Source: Hyphomicrobiales bacterium
Lineage (GTDB): Bacteria > Pseudomonadota > Alphaproteobacteria > Rhizobiales > Rhizobiaceae
Assembly (NCBI GenBank): GCA_900473205.1
Contig: UCLB01000007.1
Location: 1 to 64,000 of the forward strand
Reading direction: 5' to 3'
Length of the DNA: 64,000 nt
Part shown: positions 8,503 to 17,794 of the stretch, in pieces
Numbering within the stretch: the first letter of the stretch is position 1
How the letters are laid out: every line of letters begins with the position of its first letter
Notes under the pieces: model-generated
What the model was told of the DNA's origin: nothing
Databases searched by the model: none
Seen by the model: only the letters and a program-made list of their open reading frames with translations
Program-made: the position numbers and the translations under genes

Positions 8503-10164
8503 TTAAGCCAGGTGCCAGGTCGCAACGTTCCAGGTGTCGATGCGGGTATTGACGTTAGGCTTCACATTCTCGATGCCCTGCTTGTGCCCACGAACGGTTG
8601 CGTACTGGAACAACGGCAATAGCGGCAGTTCTTTGCGCATGATCTCCTGAATCTTCAGGTAAACCGCCTTGCGCTCTTCCGGTACGAACAGGCTGCCGCC
8701 CTTGGCAAGAAGTTCGTCAACATCCTTGTTGACGAACTGCCAGGTATTTTGACCAGAGCCGCCTTTCGCAGCGCTCGATGTCGAGCGGAAGAAATCCGAT
8801 GTATCGGGATCGGGGCCAGTCAGGAAGTCGAGACCGACGATCACAGAATCGAACTTCGACAGCATCCAGTAGTCGCCCCACATGACAGCTGGCGGCAGGT
8901 TGGAAATGGTCATTTCCACGCCCACATCCTTGAAGGATTGCTGCATATATTGCTGGACCTGTTCACGAATGTGGTTGCCCGCGGTCGTTGAACATGTGAA
9001 GGCCAGCTTCACGCCGTCCTTGGCGCGGATACCGTCGGCACCGGCCACCCAACCTGCGTCATCAAGCAGTTTTTTGGCTTTCTCAACCGAATACTCATGT
9101 TTGGGAAGATCGGGATTGTAGTAGAATGACTGTTGCGGAACATAGCTTTCTGTGGGTGTCGGCAGACCGTAATAAAGCGCGTCGATGATCGACTGCTTGT
9201 CGATGGCTGCGTAGAGCGCCTCTCTCACCGCTGGATCCTTGAACTGCGGCCGCTCCATATTGAAGGAGAGTGATTCAATCGTTGATCCCGGTACAACGTT
9301 GACCACCTTGCCTGCGAGATCCTTGGCTTCCTCGTAGTGATCAGGTGTGATCCATTGCAGACCTGCGACGTCAATATCGCCCGTCTTGAACTGGGTATAC
9401 ATGACATTCAAATCGGGCACGTATTTGTAGATCAGCCGCTCAATATGCGGGCCGTCGGCAAAATAGTCGGTATTGGCCTCAAGAAGAATGTAATCGCCTG
9501 CAACGCGCTCTTTCCATTTGAAGGCGCCCGTTCCCACCGGTGCGTTGTTATAGGCAGCGGTGTTGCGGTCAACTTCCGCTCCCAGCAGGTGCTTGGGGGT
9601 GATGAAGGTAGACGCGAGGATCGACGGATAGGGAGCGAAAGGTTTTTCCATTTTCCAGGTAATTTCCGTCGGTGACACGATAGTCAAATCACGCACGAAT
9701 TCGTGGCCAGTCTTACGCCATGAACGGAAATTCGGATCAACAAGAAGCTCTAGAGTGAACTTCACGTCTTCTGCGGTGAATGGCTTGCCATCGTGCCATT
9801 TGACGTCATCACGCAGCTTGACCTTCCAGTTGAGACCATCAGCAGAGATACCGCCGTTTTCAACTGTCGGCACTTCAGCGGCAAGCGCCGCAATGAACGC
9901 TCCTTTATCATCGACATAAAACAGCGGGTCGAAGATGCTGAAATGGATGCCTTCGTCCACTTCGATATGCGGCATATGCGGATTGAAAACGGTTGGCTCC
10001 TGCGAGAAGCCGACTGTGATCTGGCCCTTGGCGGCTTTGTCCTGCGCAATAGCGCGAGAAAAACCTGGAAGACCCGATAAGACGACACCGGATGCGCCGA
10101 GGGCCAAAAGGCCGAGCACCTGGCGGCGGGTGGTATTGATAAGCGGCTTGTTCTGGTCGGACAT
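8503..10164 (-). CDS. ABC substrate-binding protein, family 5 (peptide/opine type), Tat-exported
   Basis: This is the periplasmic receptor of the importer made of the permeases at 6494-8377 and the fused ATPase at 13131-14777. The 553-residue product starts at the ATG at 10164, preceded by GGGGA; an upstream ATG at 10242 is unlikely. A Tat signal (TTRRQVL at about residues 11-17, then a hydrophobic run) precedes the mature domain. Family 5 features include GQITVGFSQEPTVFNPH, the KWHDGKPFTAEDVKFTLE block and the C-terminal ERKAVYLKIQEIMRKELPLL block. Such receptors carry peptides, opines and other amino compounds; the adjacent oxidases favour an amine. Confidence 0.9.
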   Translation of the reverse strand: MSDQNKPLINTTRRQVLGLLALGASGVVLSGLPGFSRAIAQDKAAKGQITVGFSQEPTVFNPHMPHIEVDEGIHFSIFDPLFYVDDKGAFIAALAAEVPTVENGGISADGLNWKVKLRDDVKWHDGKPFTAEDVKFTLELLVDPNFRSWRKTGHEFVRDLTIVSPTEITWKMEKPFAPYPSILASTFITPKHLLGAEVDRNTAAYNNAPVGTGAFKWKERVAGDYILLEANTDYFADGPHIERLIYKYVPDLNVMYTQFKTGDIDVAGLQWITPDHYEEAKDLAGKVVNVVPGSTIESLSFNMERPQFKDPAVREALYAAIDKQSIIDALYYGLPTPTESYVPQQSFYYNPDLPKHEYSVEKAKKLLDDAGWVAGADGIRAKDGVKLAFTCSTTAGNHIREQVQQYMQQSFKDVGVEMTISNLPPAVMWGDYWMLSKFDSVIVGLDFLTGPDPDTSDFFRSTSSAAKGGSGQNTWQFVNKDVDELLAKGGSLFVPEERKAVYLKIQEIMRKELPLLPLFQYATVRGHKQGIENVKPNVNTRIDTWNVATWHLA

Positions 10165-10304
10165 TTTTTGGTTCCCCTTGATCCGATGGTTGAACATGAC
10201 GATTATTGTTGCTTCCGCCTCTTTGGGCGGTACTACTCCCATCGGCAGTTGCCTGCCTCATGCCTGCTAGGAACGGTGGTGCTTGAGACGCCTAACCTCT
10301 CCTT

Positions 10305-11636
10305 TCAAAATCCGCTGACCAGTTCGATCTTCGAACCGTCGCTGAAGCGGCTGAAACGAAAATCGTGACGATCAACGATCGGATCACGGCCGGTAACGAT
10401 ATCGGCCATGAGTTTCCCTGCCGCTGGGCCAATGCCGAAGCCGTGGCCGGAAAAGCCGGTCGCAACATGAAAGCCAGGAATGGCGTCGATACTGTCGATG
10501 ACCGGAATGGCGTCCGGCGTCACGTCAATCATACCGGCCCAGCGTTGCGAAATTTCGGCCTTTTCGAATACCGGAAACGCCTGCTTCAGCTTCGCAAGCG
10601 CGCCGTCCGTCATACTGACCGACGGAATAGGATCGAGCACACGATTATATTCGAAGGGTGATGGTTCATCGAGTGACCACCGCCGTGGAATGCGCCATTC
10701 GTCGTAAAACCGACCGGTCAGGCGCAGGTCAAGCGAACGCCACTCATGCCGCAGCGCTGGCAGAAATTGTCGCGCATAGCGGAACGACGCGGGCACGATA
10801 TCGACAATGTTCTGGAAGCCGTTCGCGATGGTATACCCGCCGTCAAGGCGCTTGCGGATAGCAAAACCGTTCGACCAGATCGCTTCTTCCGGTCCGCCTT
10901 CCAGCGGCTTCGTCCGCAACACGGAATTCATGACCTTGAGCTGGGGCAGATCGAGACCGTTATTGCCAAGAAACAGGCTGGACCAGGCGCCGCCGGCCAT
11001 TACCGCTGCCTTGCAGGCGATTTCGCCGCGCTCCGTCACCACACCAGAGACCTTGCCACCGGAAAGCTGGAGCCCACGCACCGCGCATTCGGTAAGAATG
11101 AAGGCGCCACGGTCGCGGGCGGCTTCCGCAATGGCAGGAGCGGCCCGCTGCGGCTCAGCGCGGCAGTCACCTGCGGTATAGAGCGCACCGGCGACATTCA
11201 TGTTTGAGCCAGGATACTTCGCCTTGAATTCCGACGCGCTCAGCATGCGGCTATCAATCTGGTAGCCCTCCAGATTGCGGTTCCAGCGTTCGTGCTCGGA
11301 AAATTCCTTGTCGGTCGCGCAGGTGAAGACGATGCCGGAACGCGCGAAACCCGTTTCTCGTCCGGTACGGCGGTTAAGATCGGCCCAGATGCGCAGCGAT
11401 TCCGCCATCAAGGGAACTTCGCGTGGATCGCGGCGGGAAATGCGGACCCAACCCCAGTTGCGGCTCGATTGTTCATGACCGATCCCGCCTTTTTCGCAGA
11501 GCGCGACACGCAGTCCCTGATCGGCAAGTTCAAGCGCGGTGGACGTACCGATAATGCCGCCGCCGATGACGACGACATCGACTTCTTTCGGCAATTCCCT
11601 ATCACCGTGGACGGGAACGACATAAGGACCGGGCAT
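10305..11636 (-). CDS. FAD-dependent oxidoreductase, DAO fold
   Basis: This is a cytoplasmic flavoenzyme of the glycine/D-amino acid oxidase class, 443 residues from the ATG at 11636 (GAGGAG upstream, just past the stop of the preceding SDR gene). The FAD fingerprint EVDVVVIGGGIIGTSTALEL is near residue 20 and is followed by GHEQSSRNWGWVR, a segment it shares with the oxidase at 53025-54350, so these two are paralogs. The C-terminal FAD site reads GFHVATGFSGHGFGIGPAAG. It is translationally close to the SDR (2-nt gap) and upstream of the importer genes on the same strand. The substrate is unknown; a secondary amine or D-amino acid is likely. Confidence 0.85.
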   Translation of the reverse strand: MPGPYVVPVHGDRELPKEVDVVVIGGGIIGTSTALELADQGLRVALCEKGGIGHEQSSRNWGWVRISRRDPREVPLMAESLRIWADLNRRTGRETGFARSGIVFTCATDKEFSEHERWNRNLEGYQIDSRMLSASEFKAKYPGSNMNVAGALYTAGDCRAEPQRAAPAIAEAARDRGAFILTECAVRGLQLSGGKVSGVVTERGEIACKAAVMAGGAWSSLFLGNNGLDLPQLKVMNSVLRTKPLEGGPEEAIWSNGFAIRKRLDGGYTIANGFQNIVDIVPASFRYARQFLPALRHEWRSLDLRLTGRFYDEWRIPRRWSLDEPSPFEYNRVLDPIPSVSMTDGALAKLKQAFPVFEKAEISQRWAGMIDVTPDAIPVIDSIDAIPGFHVATGFSGHGFGIGPAAGKLMADIVTGRDPIVDRHDFRFSRFSDGSKIELVSGF

Positions 11637-11637
11637 G

Positions 11638-12351
11638 TCAGAAAAACTCCTCGAGCTGGCAATTGATAGCGAATTCCGCGACGGAAGCCTCGTTCGGCAG
11701 GGACAGCAGCATAGCAATGATGCGGGCAAGATCGGCAGGCTGAGTCATTTGATCTGCCGGTCGTTCGGAGATGGCTGTGGCCATATCGGTTGCGACGAAG
11801 CCCGGACATATGGCCGTGGCGCGTACGCCCTTATCGAAACCCGTCTGTCGAATGGCGTGGGCGAGCGCAACGGCGGCAAATTTGGAGAGCGAATAGCTGC
11901 CAGCCGACGCAGATTTTACCCGTTTTCCCGAAAGTGATGCGAGGATGATGACCCGGCCACGGCCGCTCTCACACAACGCTTCCCAAGCGGCCTTTACCAG
12001 CCTTCGCGGTGCCTTGACGTTGACGGCAAGCATCGCGTCGATGTCATCGTCATCCGCTTCGATCACGGTTTTCGGGATCATGATACCAGCATTGGCTACA
12101 ACCGCGTCGATGCGCCCTAGATGGCGCAGAGCATCGTCCGCCCATCGCTTTTCTGAAGTGATATCATTGGCATCATAAGCAGCAAGATGGACGTGGTCTT
12201 CGTGGCCTACCGCCCACTGCGGCAATACGGGGTTTCGCATACCCAGCGATACGGCCCAACCTTCGATAAGAAGTGCATGGGCAACATGATCGCCTATACC
12301 CCGGCTGGCGCCAGATATGAGAGCGACGCGCTTTGTCGTTTGATTGGTCAT
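11638..12351 (-). CDS. Short-chain dehydrogenase/reductase (SDR)
   Basis: This 237-residue classical SDR uses NAD(P)H to oxidise or reduce a carbonyl/alcohol. It has the cofactor motif SGASRGIGDHVA near the N-terminus, the NAGI motif, and an intact catalytic set with a serine in ILASLSGKRV and the YxxxK element YSLSK. Its start overlaps the stop of the MarR gene by the ATGA arrangement, so the two are translationally coupled. It lies in the amine-import and oxidation cluster and could process the aldehyde or ketone produced by the oxidases. Substrate not known. Confidence 0.87.
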   Translation of the reverse strand: MTNQTTKRVALISGASRGIGDHVAHALLIEGWAVSLGMRNPVLPQWAVGHEDHVHLAAYDANDITSEKRWADDALRHLGRIDAVVANAGIMIPKTVIEADDDDIDAMLAVNVKAPRRLVKAAWEALCESGRGRVIILASLSGKRVKSASAGSYSLSKFAAVALAHAIRQTGFDKGVRATAICPGFVATDMATAISERPADQMTQPADLARIIAMLLSLPNEASVAEFAINCQLEEFF

Positions 12352-12833
12352 TCCCGCCCCACAATATGACGGTAAGCACGACGCAGAATGTCAATCACCT
12401 GTTTCTGTTCGTCTTCAGGAATGAAACTGAAGAAATCGCGCGATTGCTGCGGAACGATTTCTCTGATTTTCATGGCAAGCGCAGCACCTGCTTCGGTTAT
12501 GTAAAGCTCCTGGGCACGGCTATCCTCTTGCGATACCTCCCTGCGGATCAGATCATGTGAAACCATCTGGTCGATGACCCGGCCCATGGCTGAACGGTCC
12601 CGCATCGTCAGGTGCGCGATGACAGAAGGGCGAATGCCCGGATAGTCGTCTACCAGCAGCAAAGTCGTGATCTTTCCTGTTCCCTTCGCCACATCCAACC
12701 CGTCCAGCCGGATATCGAGATCACGCGATACGGCAAGGTTGATCGTGCGGATGTAGAAGCTCAACGTATCTTCAAGTACGTCGAGATTGACGTCTGTCGG
12801 CGATATTGGCGGTTTTGCAATGGGTTTGGACAT
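12348..12833 (-). CDS. MarR-family transcriptional regulator
   Basis: This is a likely ligand-responsive DNA-binding regulator. The 161-residue product contains a winged helix-turn-helix; the region around VIAHLTMRDRSAMGRVIDQM and the wing DLIRREVSQEDSRAQELYIT are typical of MarR. It is the first gene of a minus-strand unit followed by the SDR and FAD oxidase, and so probably controls that set. The perfect palindrome at 14835-14869 is a candidate target, shared with or competing with the TetR regulator at 15096. The start is the ATG at 12833, with a modest CGGAAA site. Confidence 0.87.
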   Translation of the reverse strand: MSKPIAKPPISPTDVNLDVLEDTLSFYIRTINLAVSRDLDIRLDGLDVAKGTGKITTLLLVDDYPGIRPSVIAHLTMRDRSAMGRVIDQMVSHDLIRREVSQEDSRAQELYITEAGAALAMKIREIVPQQSRDFFSFIPEDEQKQVIDILRRAYRHIVGRE

Positions 12834-13130
12834 GAAGTTTCCGTTTAGTGGTCAAAAGGGAGCCACCGCAGATGCGCTTTTCAGGCGCACCACAGAGCAG
12901 TTTTTCGGCCATGTCGTATTGCAGTTTTGTGACGACATGAAATGCCAATTAGTGGATAAGCGCAACTATTTTTTTAAAAAATTTTTATAATTTTCTTTGA
13001 CAAAACAATATCTTAATCGTAACAAACAGCCCGCCGCCGGATCGGTAGGAGACGCCGGCGGTCTAATTAGTTCTAATGTCGCGCGACGCCTAGGACTGGC
13101 CTTGAGCAGTCCTATCGGCAGGCTCCAATA
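12834..13130. promoter_or_regulatory. Intergenic region upstream of marR and downstream of the fused ATPase gene
   Basis: No gene is visible in this 297-bp stretch. It contains an AT-only-like block at 12966-13020 and a TTGACA/TTGTCA box (12997-13003, both strands) that could serve the marR promoter. A hairpin CCGCCGG (13034-13040) / CCGGCGG (13055-13061) and a second, TAGGACTG (13091-13098) / CAGTCCTA (13107-13114), lie just after the ATPase stop at 13131 and may end that transcript. None has a strong T-run. Confidence 0.45.
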
Positions 13131-14777
13131 TTACGTGCCGACGGCCGTTGCCGCAGGTTCCCAGTCAGCACCAGGAATGGCCGCGACGAGTTTCTGAGTA
13201 TAAGGGTGCGTCGGCGCCCGGAAGATTTTTGTCGGCGCCCCCTGTTCCACGACCGTGCCCTTGTGCATGACCAGAACCTCGTCGCAAATCTGGCTTGCTA
13301 CCCTGAGATCATGGGTAATGAAGATCATCGCAACCTTCATTTCTCTCTGCACCCGAGCCAGAAGCTCCAGAACCTGCGCCTGTATGGAGACATCCAGAGC
13401 AGACACGGCCTCGTCGGCGACAAGAACCACCGGATCGAACATCAGTGCTCGGGCGATGCCTATGCGCTGGCGCTGACCGCCGGAGAATTCATGCGGGAAC
13501 CGGTCATAGGCCTGTTCGTCCAGACCGACGAGGTCCAGAGTCCGAAGAGCTTTAAGCCTTGCCTCATGCAGCGCCATTCCATGGGCAACCGGACCAACCG
13601 TCAAAATCCTTCCGATGGTATGGCGCGGATTGAGTGAGGCAAATGGGTCCTGAAAGATCATCTGGATATAAGGTCTCAAAGACCGAAACGCGGCCTCATC
13701 CATTGCAGCGATGTCGCGACCATCGAAACAAATCGAACCGCCATCCGGCTCCAACAACTTGAGCAAAACACGCCCAAGCGAGGATTTTCCCGATCCGCTT
13801 TCTCCGACGATACCAAGTGTCTGGCCCTTCCGGAGCTTGAAGCTAACACCGTTCACAGCCTTGACTACCCTGGCCTTGCGGAAGAACGAGCCGGAACTGC
13901 GGTATTCCTTTTCCAGATTTTGGACTTCGAGCACGACCGGAGCTTCCTCACTGATCGCCCGTTCAGAGCTGCGCATACGTGGAACTGCAGCAACCAGTCG
14001 CTGGGTGTAGGGATGAGCAGGCTCAATCAGAACCTGATCCGCCCTACCCTGTTCTACAAGAAATCCTTTCTCCATCACCACCACACGATCGGCTATCTCG
14101 GCAACGACACCGAAATCATGGGTGATGAACATGACGCTCATCTTCTTCCGCCTCTGTATCTTGCGGATGAGTTCGAGAATCTGCGCCTGGGTCGTAACAT
14201 CAAGCGCAGTGGTCGGTTCGTCAGCAATCAGGACGTCCGGGTCCAGCGCCAGCGCCATGGCGATCATGACGCGCTGCCTCTGTCCGCCGGAAAGACGAAA
14301 CGGGTATTGCATCCGCATCAGCGGTGGGTCTGGAAGACCTACTTCTTCAAGGAGATCGAGGACTTTGGCCTTGCGGCTTTCAGGTGTTCCTTTGCCGTGG
14401 GCCACAAGCACCTCGGCGATCTGATCGCCGATGGTCATCAATGGATTGAGCGCAGAAAGAGGGTCTTGGAAGATGATTGAAACCGCCTGACCTCGCAGCG
14501 GCCGGATGCGCTCTTCTTTGGCTGCAAGCAAATCTAGCCCCTTGAAATGGATTTCGCCGGAACTGACGGTGATCACGGGCGATAACAGCCCCATGATCGT
14601 GCTGGCAGTGACGGATTTGCCGGAACCGGATTCACCAATGATGCAGAGGATTTCACCTGCATGGAGGTCGAATGAGATGTCTTTTACCGCGTGAGTGCGT
14701 TCCATTCCCGGTGGGAGATCCACCGTTAGGTTACGAACGGACAGCACCACGTTGGGCGACGTGGTTGGATGCGACAT
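13131..14777 (-). CDS. Fused dual ABC ATPase (DppD-DppF type)
   Basis: This single 548-residue protein joins the two ATPases that usually form the DppD/DppF pair. The first domain has Walker A GESGSGKSV, signature LSGGQRQRV and Walker B VLIADEPTTALD. The second has Walker A GESGSGKSS, signature FSGGQRQRI and VLVADEAVSALD. Each domain ends with the oligopeptide-ATPase C-terminal motif HPYTQ. The start at 14777 is chosen for GGGGA upstream; an ATG at 14855 overlaps the palindrome region and is less likely. It probably powers the permeases at 6494-8377, although it is transcribed from its own promoter. A similar fusion is at 50649-52310. Confidence 0.9.
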   Translation of the reverse strand: MSHPTTSPNVVLSVRNLTVDLPPGMERTHAVKDISFDLHAGEILCIIGESGSGKSVTASTIMGLLSPVITVSSGEIHFKGLDLLAAKEERIRPLRGQAVSIIFQDPLSALNPLMTIGDQIAEVLVAHGKGTPESRKAKVLDLLEEVGLPDPPLMRMQYPFRLSGGQRQRVMIAMALALDPDVLIADEPTTALDVTTQAQILELIRKIQRRKKMSVMFITHDFGVVAEIADRVVVMEKGFLVEQGRADQVLIEPAHPYTQRLVAAVPRMRSSERAISEEAPVVLEVQNLEKEYRSSGSFFRKARVVKAVNGVSFKLRKGQTLGIVGESGSGKSSLGRVLLKLLEPDGGSICFDGRDIAAMDEAAFRSLRPYIQMIFQDPFASLNPRHTIGRILTVGPVAHGMALHEARLKALRTLDLVGLDEQAYDRFPHEFSGGQRQRIGIARALMFDPVVLVADEAVSALDVSIQAQVLELLARVQREMKVAMIFITHDLRVASQICDEVLVMHKGTVVEQGAPTKIFRAPTHPYTQKLVAAIPGADWEPAATAVGT

Positions 14778-15095
14778 AAGTTCCCCTTGTTTTTTTGTAA
14801 CTTTGTTCGCTTTGTCCGACGCGTCATGCGTCGAAGACAATATAGTGGACGACATCCACTATATTGTCTAGACGTTGGTCTTCAGCGACTTCGTTACGCG
14901 CACGGCGGTGTGCCAGGTGTATCCGTCCCACGCAGACAATGCTTGCCAACCGTCTCTACAACCTCCAACTTACCTGTGTTGTGATGACTGTTTTAAACTG
15001 CCCATAACATTCCAATCGCAACGTGCTATATGGCCCAGATTGTTTCAGGCCGTTCAAGGCTCTGGGTGTCTTTACGGTTTGGAGAATTCGGGCAA
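14778..15095. promoter_or_regulatory. Divergent promoter region between fused ATPase and tetR
   Basis: This 318-bp spacer has no gene that I can support. It contains the perfect inverted repeat at 14835-14869 described separately, placed about 60 nt upstream of the ATPase start, as expected for an operator overlapping or flanking its promoter. The tetR gene starts at the other end with GGAG about 11 nt before its ATG. Confidence 0.5.
14835..14869. promoter_or_regulatory. Perfect 15-bp inverted repeat, candidate operator
   Basis: AGACAATATAGTGGA (14835-14849) and TCCACTATATTGTCT (14855-14869) are exact reverse complements around a 5-nt spacer. The size and position upstream of the transporter ATPase gene, opposite a TetR gene and in the same cluster as a MarR gene, suggest a dimeric repressor site. 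Which regulator binds is not known. Confidence 0.75.
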
Positions 15096-15797
15096 ATGGC
15101 AAGAAAAGCGCAGGGCTCTACCGCTGTCGAAAACGCCGTGGTCGAGCCGCGTGAGCGCATTATCAATGCAGCCCGTGATGTCTTCATAGAGCAGGGTTTC
15201 GATCTGGCCACCGTGCGTGAAATCACGTTGCGAGCGGATGTGAATGTGGCTGCGATCAATTACTACTTTGGCTCCAAGGACGAACTGATCAGCGAAGTCC
15301 TTAACATCATGATGGAGCCCTATACGAATGCGCGCGTGGCGGCGCTCGACGCGTGTGAGGCAGCGACTGCCCCTGCCGTACCCACACTCGAAGCCGTGGC
15401 CGAAGCTCTTGTGCGTCCCATGGTTCAGTTGAGCCGAGACGCCGATGGCGCGCGCCCATTGACCCGGCTCATCCTGCAGATCCGCTCTCGCCCTCGCGAA
15501 ATGACAACACGATTTTTCATGCGGCGGGTCGATCCGGCAGTCTTCCGGTTCATCGATGCCTTCGGCAAAGCCGTTCCAACGCTGACGCGGACTGATGTCT
15601 TCTGGCGTTATAATTTCTCCATCGGTGCGGTGATGCAGATCCTGATCGATTCCGATCATGCGACATTTCGGCTTAAACAGCTTTCAGGCGGCTTATGCGA
15701 CACGGATGATGATGAAGAGATCATCTCGCAGCTGGTTGCCTATGTCTGCGCTGGTTTTTCCGCACCGCCGGTTCGCGTGACCCACGCGAAAGCGTAG
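15096..15797 (+). CDS. TetR-family transcriptional regulator
   Basis: This is a probable repressor with an N-terminal helix-turn-helix (RERIINAARDVFIEQGFDLA ... VREITLRADVNVAAINYYFG) and a variable ligand-binding C-terminal domain, 233 residues in all. I chose the ATG at 15096 (GGAG about 11 nt upstream); a frame open from 15030 would add 22 residues without a helix. It diverges from the fused ATPase gene and is upstream of the tct operon, so it could act on either side. The palindrome at 14835-14869 is the obvious candidate site. Confidence 0.87.
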   Translation: MARKAQGSTAVENAVVEPRERIINAARDVFIEQGFDLATVREITLRADVNVAAINYYFGSKDELISEVLNIMMEPYTNARVAALDACEAATAPAVPTLEAVAEALVRPMVQLSRDADGARPLTRLILQIRSRPREMTTRFFMRRVDPAVFRFIDAFGKAVPTLTRTDVFWRYNFSIGAVMQILIDSDHATFRLKQLSGGLCDTDDDEEIISQLVAYVCAGFSAPPVRVTHAKA

Positions 15798-15947
15798 CAG
15801 CCCTCCAAGGTATGGTCTTTCAAAATTGCTGCGATATTGGGCAAATCCTGCCTCGATTGCGGGCAAAATGACCATTCAAAATCGTTGACGGTCTCAAAAT
15901 TGAAACTATGTTTGAAATATTGTTTATTTCCATAGGAGCAAGACCAG

Positions 15948-16892
15948 ATGTCCGCACCCGCCAGGAAGATAACCGGTTCCTTCGTCGCCCTCATCACACC
16001 GTTCGATCGTTCCGGCAATGTGGATATCGGCGCGTTTCGCGAGCTTCTTCAGTTCCACGAGACCAACGGCACGTCGGCTGTGCTCATCATGGGCTCTACG
16101 GGCGAAGTCTCGATGCTGTCGCAGGATGAGAAGCGCCGGATCATCGTGGAAACGGCGAAGATGAAATCGGAAAAAATGCCGATCTTCTATGGTTGCACCG
16201 GCAACAATACCGATGTCACCATCGACAATGTGAAATTTGCCCGCGACAATGGTGCAGACGGCGCAATCCTTGCCGCGCCCGCCTATATCTGCGCGCCGGA
16301 GGCCGATATCGAGCGATATTTCCTCGAAATCGCCGACGCCACGGACCTGCCGCTCGGCCTTTACAACAACCCACCCCGCGTCAAGAGCGACCTGCATTGG
16401 GATCATCTCCTGCGCATCTTCAAGCATCCGAACTATGTGATCCACAAGGAGTCCACGGCGCGCGTGGGTCAGGTTGCGCAGGTGCTTGCCGCACGTCCTG
16501 ACGTCTCCGTCATGTGCTGCGACAGCCCTAATCTCGGCCTCGTCGTGCCAACGATGAGCCTCGGCGGCCACGGCACGGCCAATATGAGCGGCAATATCGC
16601 ACCGGCGGAAGTGGCCGTCATGTCTCGCCCGTGGACGAGCTATACCGAGGCGGAAGGGTTCCGCGACACCTATCTGCGCCTGCTGCCGCTTTTGCATTTC
16701 AACTATTCAGCAATCAACCCCGTCGCAGTGAAGTCCCTGATGAAGGCCGTGGGCCTGCCAGCTGGCGAGCTGCGTCGTCCACTCACGGGTATGGAAGGCG
16801 AGGCCTTGGCACGCGGCGTTCGCATCGTGCAGGAACTCGGTCTCGACAAGGTCTACGGCTGGAAAATCAACCCGTCCGCTCTGGCTGCGTGA
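15948..16892 (+). CDS. DapA-family Schiff-base aldolase/lyase
   Basis: Members of this family form a lysine Schiff base with pyruvate or another keto acid and catalyse aldol cleavage, condensation or dehydration. The 314-residue product has the carboxylate-binding motif GSTGE (about 49-53), the catalytic tyrosine in LYNNPPR (Y139) and the Schiff-base lysine in VIHKEST (K167). It starts the seven-gene plus-strand operon of an SDR, TctC, molybdoenzyme, TctB, TctA and DadA-like oxidase. In that context it is catabolic rather than a lysine-biosynthesis DapA. The substrate is unknown. Confidence 0.85.
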   Translation: MSAPARKITGSFVALITPFDRSGNVDIGAFRELLQFHETNGTSAVLIMGSTGEVSMLSQDEKRRIIVETAKMKSEKMPIFYGCTGNNTDVTIDNVKFARDNGADGAILAAPAYICAPEADIERYFLEIADATDLPLGLYNNPPRVKSDLHWDHLLRIFKHPNYVIHKESTARVGQVAQVLAARPDVSVMCCDSPNLGLVVPTMSLGGHGTANMSGNIAPAEVAVMSRPWTSYTEAEGFRDTYLRLLPLLHFNYSAINPVAVKSLMKAVGLPAGELRRPLTGMEGEALARGVRIVQELGLDKVYGWKINPSALAA

Positions 16893-16902
16893 GGGCGCCC
16901 CG

Positions 16903-17682
16903 ATGGATCTGGGGATATCCGGTCGCCACGCACTCGTCACCGGTGCCAGCCGCGGCATGGGCAAGGCCGCAGCGCTCGCGCTCGCACGGGAAAATGTTGA
17001 GCTGACCATTCTTGCCCGCACGCCGGAAACACTGGCGGCAACGGCGCAGGAAATCCACGACCTTACCGGCGTGCGTGTCACGACTGTGGTGGGCGACATC
17101 ACGACCGTTCAGGGTAGGCAGGACGCATTGGCAGCCTGCCCTGCCCCCGACATTCTCGTCAACAATGCCGATGGCGAACTGCCGGGTGACTTTCGCAACT
17201 GGGCGAGAGAGGACTGGCTGCGCGGCATCGACCGCATGATGCTGACGCCAATCGATATGATCCGCCTGACCGTGGACGGCATGATGGAGCGCGGCTTCGG
17301 CCGTATCGTCAACATCGTGTCGCGCAGCGTCAAGATAGCCCAGCCGGAACTGGGCATGTCGAATGCGGCCCGCTCCGGGCTTGTCGGCTTCGTGGCAGGT
17401 CTGGCGCGTCAAACCATCAGCCGAAACGTCACGATCAACAACGTGCTTCCAGGCATCGTCGCCTCGGATGGTCAGCGCCAACATGTCGAGGTTCTGGCAC
17501 ATGAAAGTGGCCGTCCTTTCGATGACATCTGGCGCGAGCGCGCAAAGCAAAACCCTGCCGGGCGTTATGGCGAACCGGCGGAAGTGGGTGCCTATATCGC
17601 GTTTCTGTGCTCGACAAATGCCGGTTTCGTCACGGCACAGAATTTGCTGATCGATGGTGGCCAATACCCCGGAACCTTCTGA
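16903..17682 (+). CDS. Atypical SDR-family oxidoreductase lacking YxxxK
   Basis: This 259-residue protein has a normal SDR cofactor fold: TGASRGMGKAAALALA at the N-terminus, a DI acidic turn, and an NNADGE segment in place of NNAG. The catalytic region reads IVSRSVKIAQPELGMSNAAR, so the usual Tyr is Met and the usual Lys is Arg. It may therefore use another mechanism, bind rather than turn over, or belong to a divergent SDR clade. It follows the DapA-like gene by 10 nt and is in the tct operon. Function unknown beyond the fold. Confidence 0.82.
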   Translation: MDLGISGRHALVTGASRGMGKAAALALARENVELTILARTPETLAATAQEIHDLTGVRVTTVVGDITTVQGRQDALAACPAPDILVNNADGELPGDFRNWAREDWLRGIDRMMLTPIDMIRLTVDGMMERGFGRIVNIVSRSVKIAQPELGMSNAARSGLVGFVAGLARQTISRNVTINNVLPGIVASDGQRQHVEVLAHESGRPFDDIWRERAKQNPAGRYGEPAEVGAYIAFLCSTNAGFVTAQNLLIDGGQYPGTF

Positions 17683-17794
17683 GGAACCGGAACCGCTTTA
17701 CACACGACGCTCTGTCGATCGTCGCGCAGTCCGTTGGTGCAGCCGTGCCGCGAACCCATACTCGTGTCCGCAAACAGGAAGGAATCGTTCAGTC

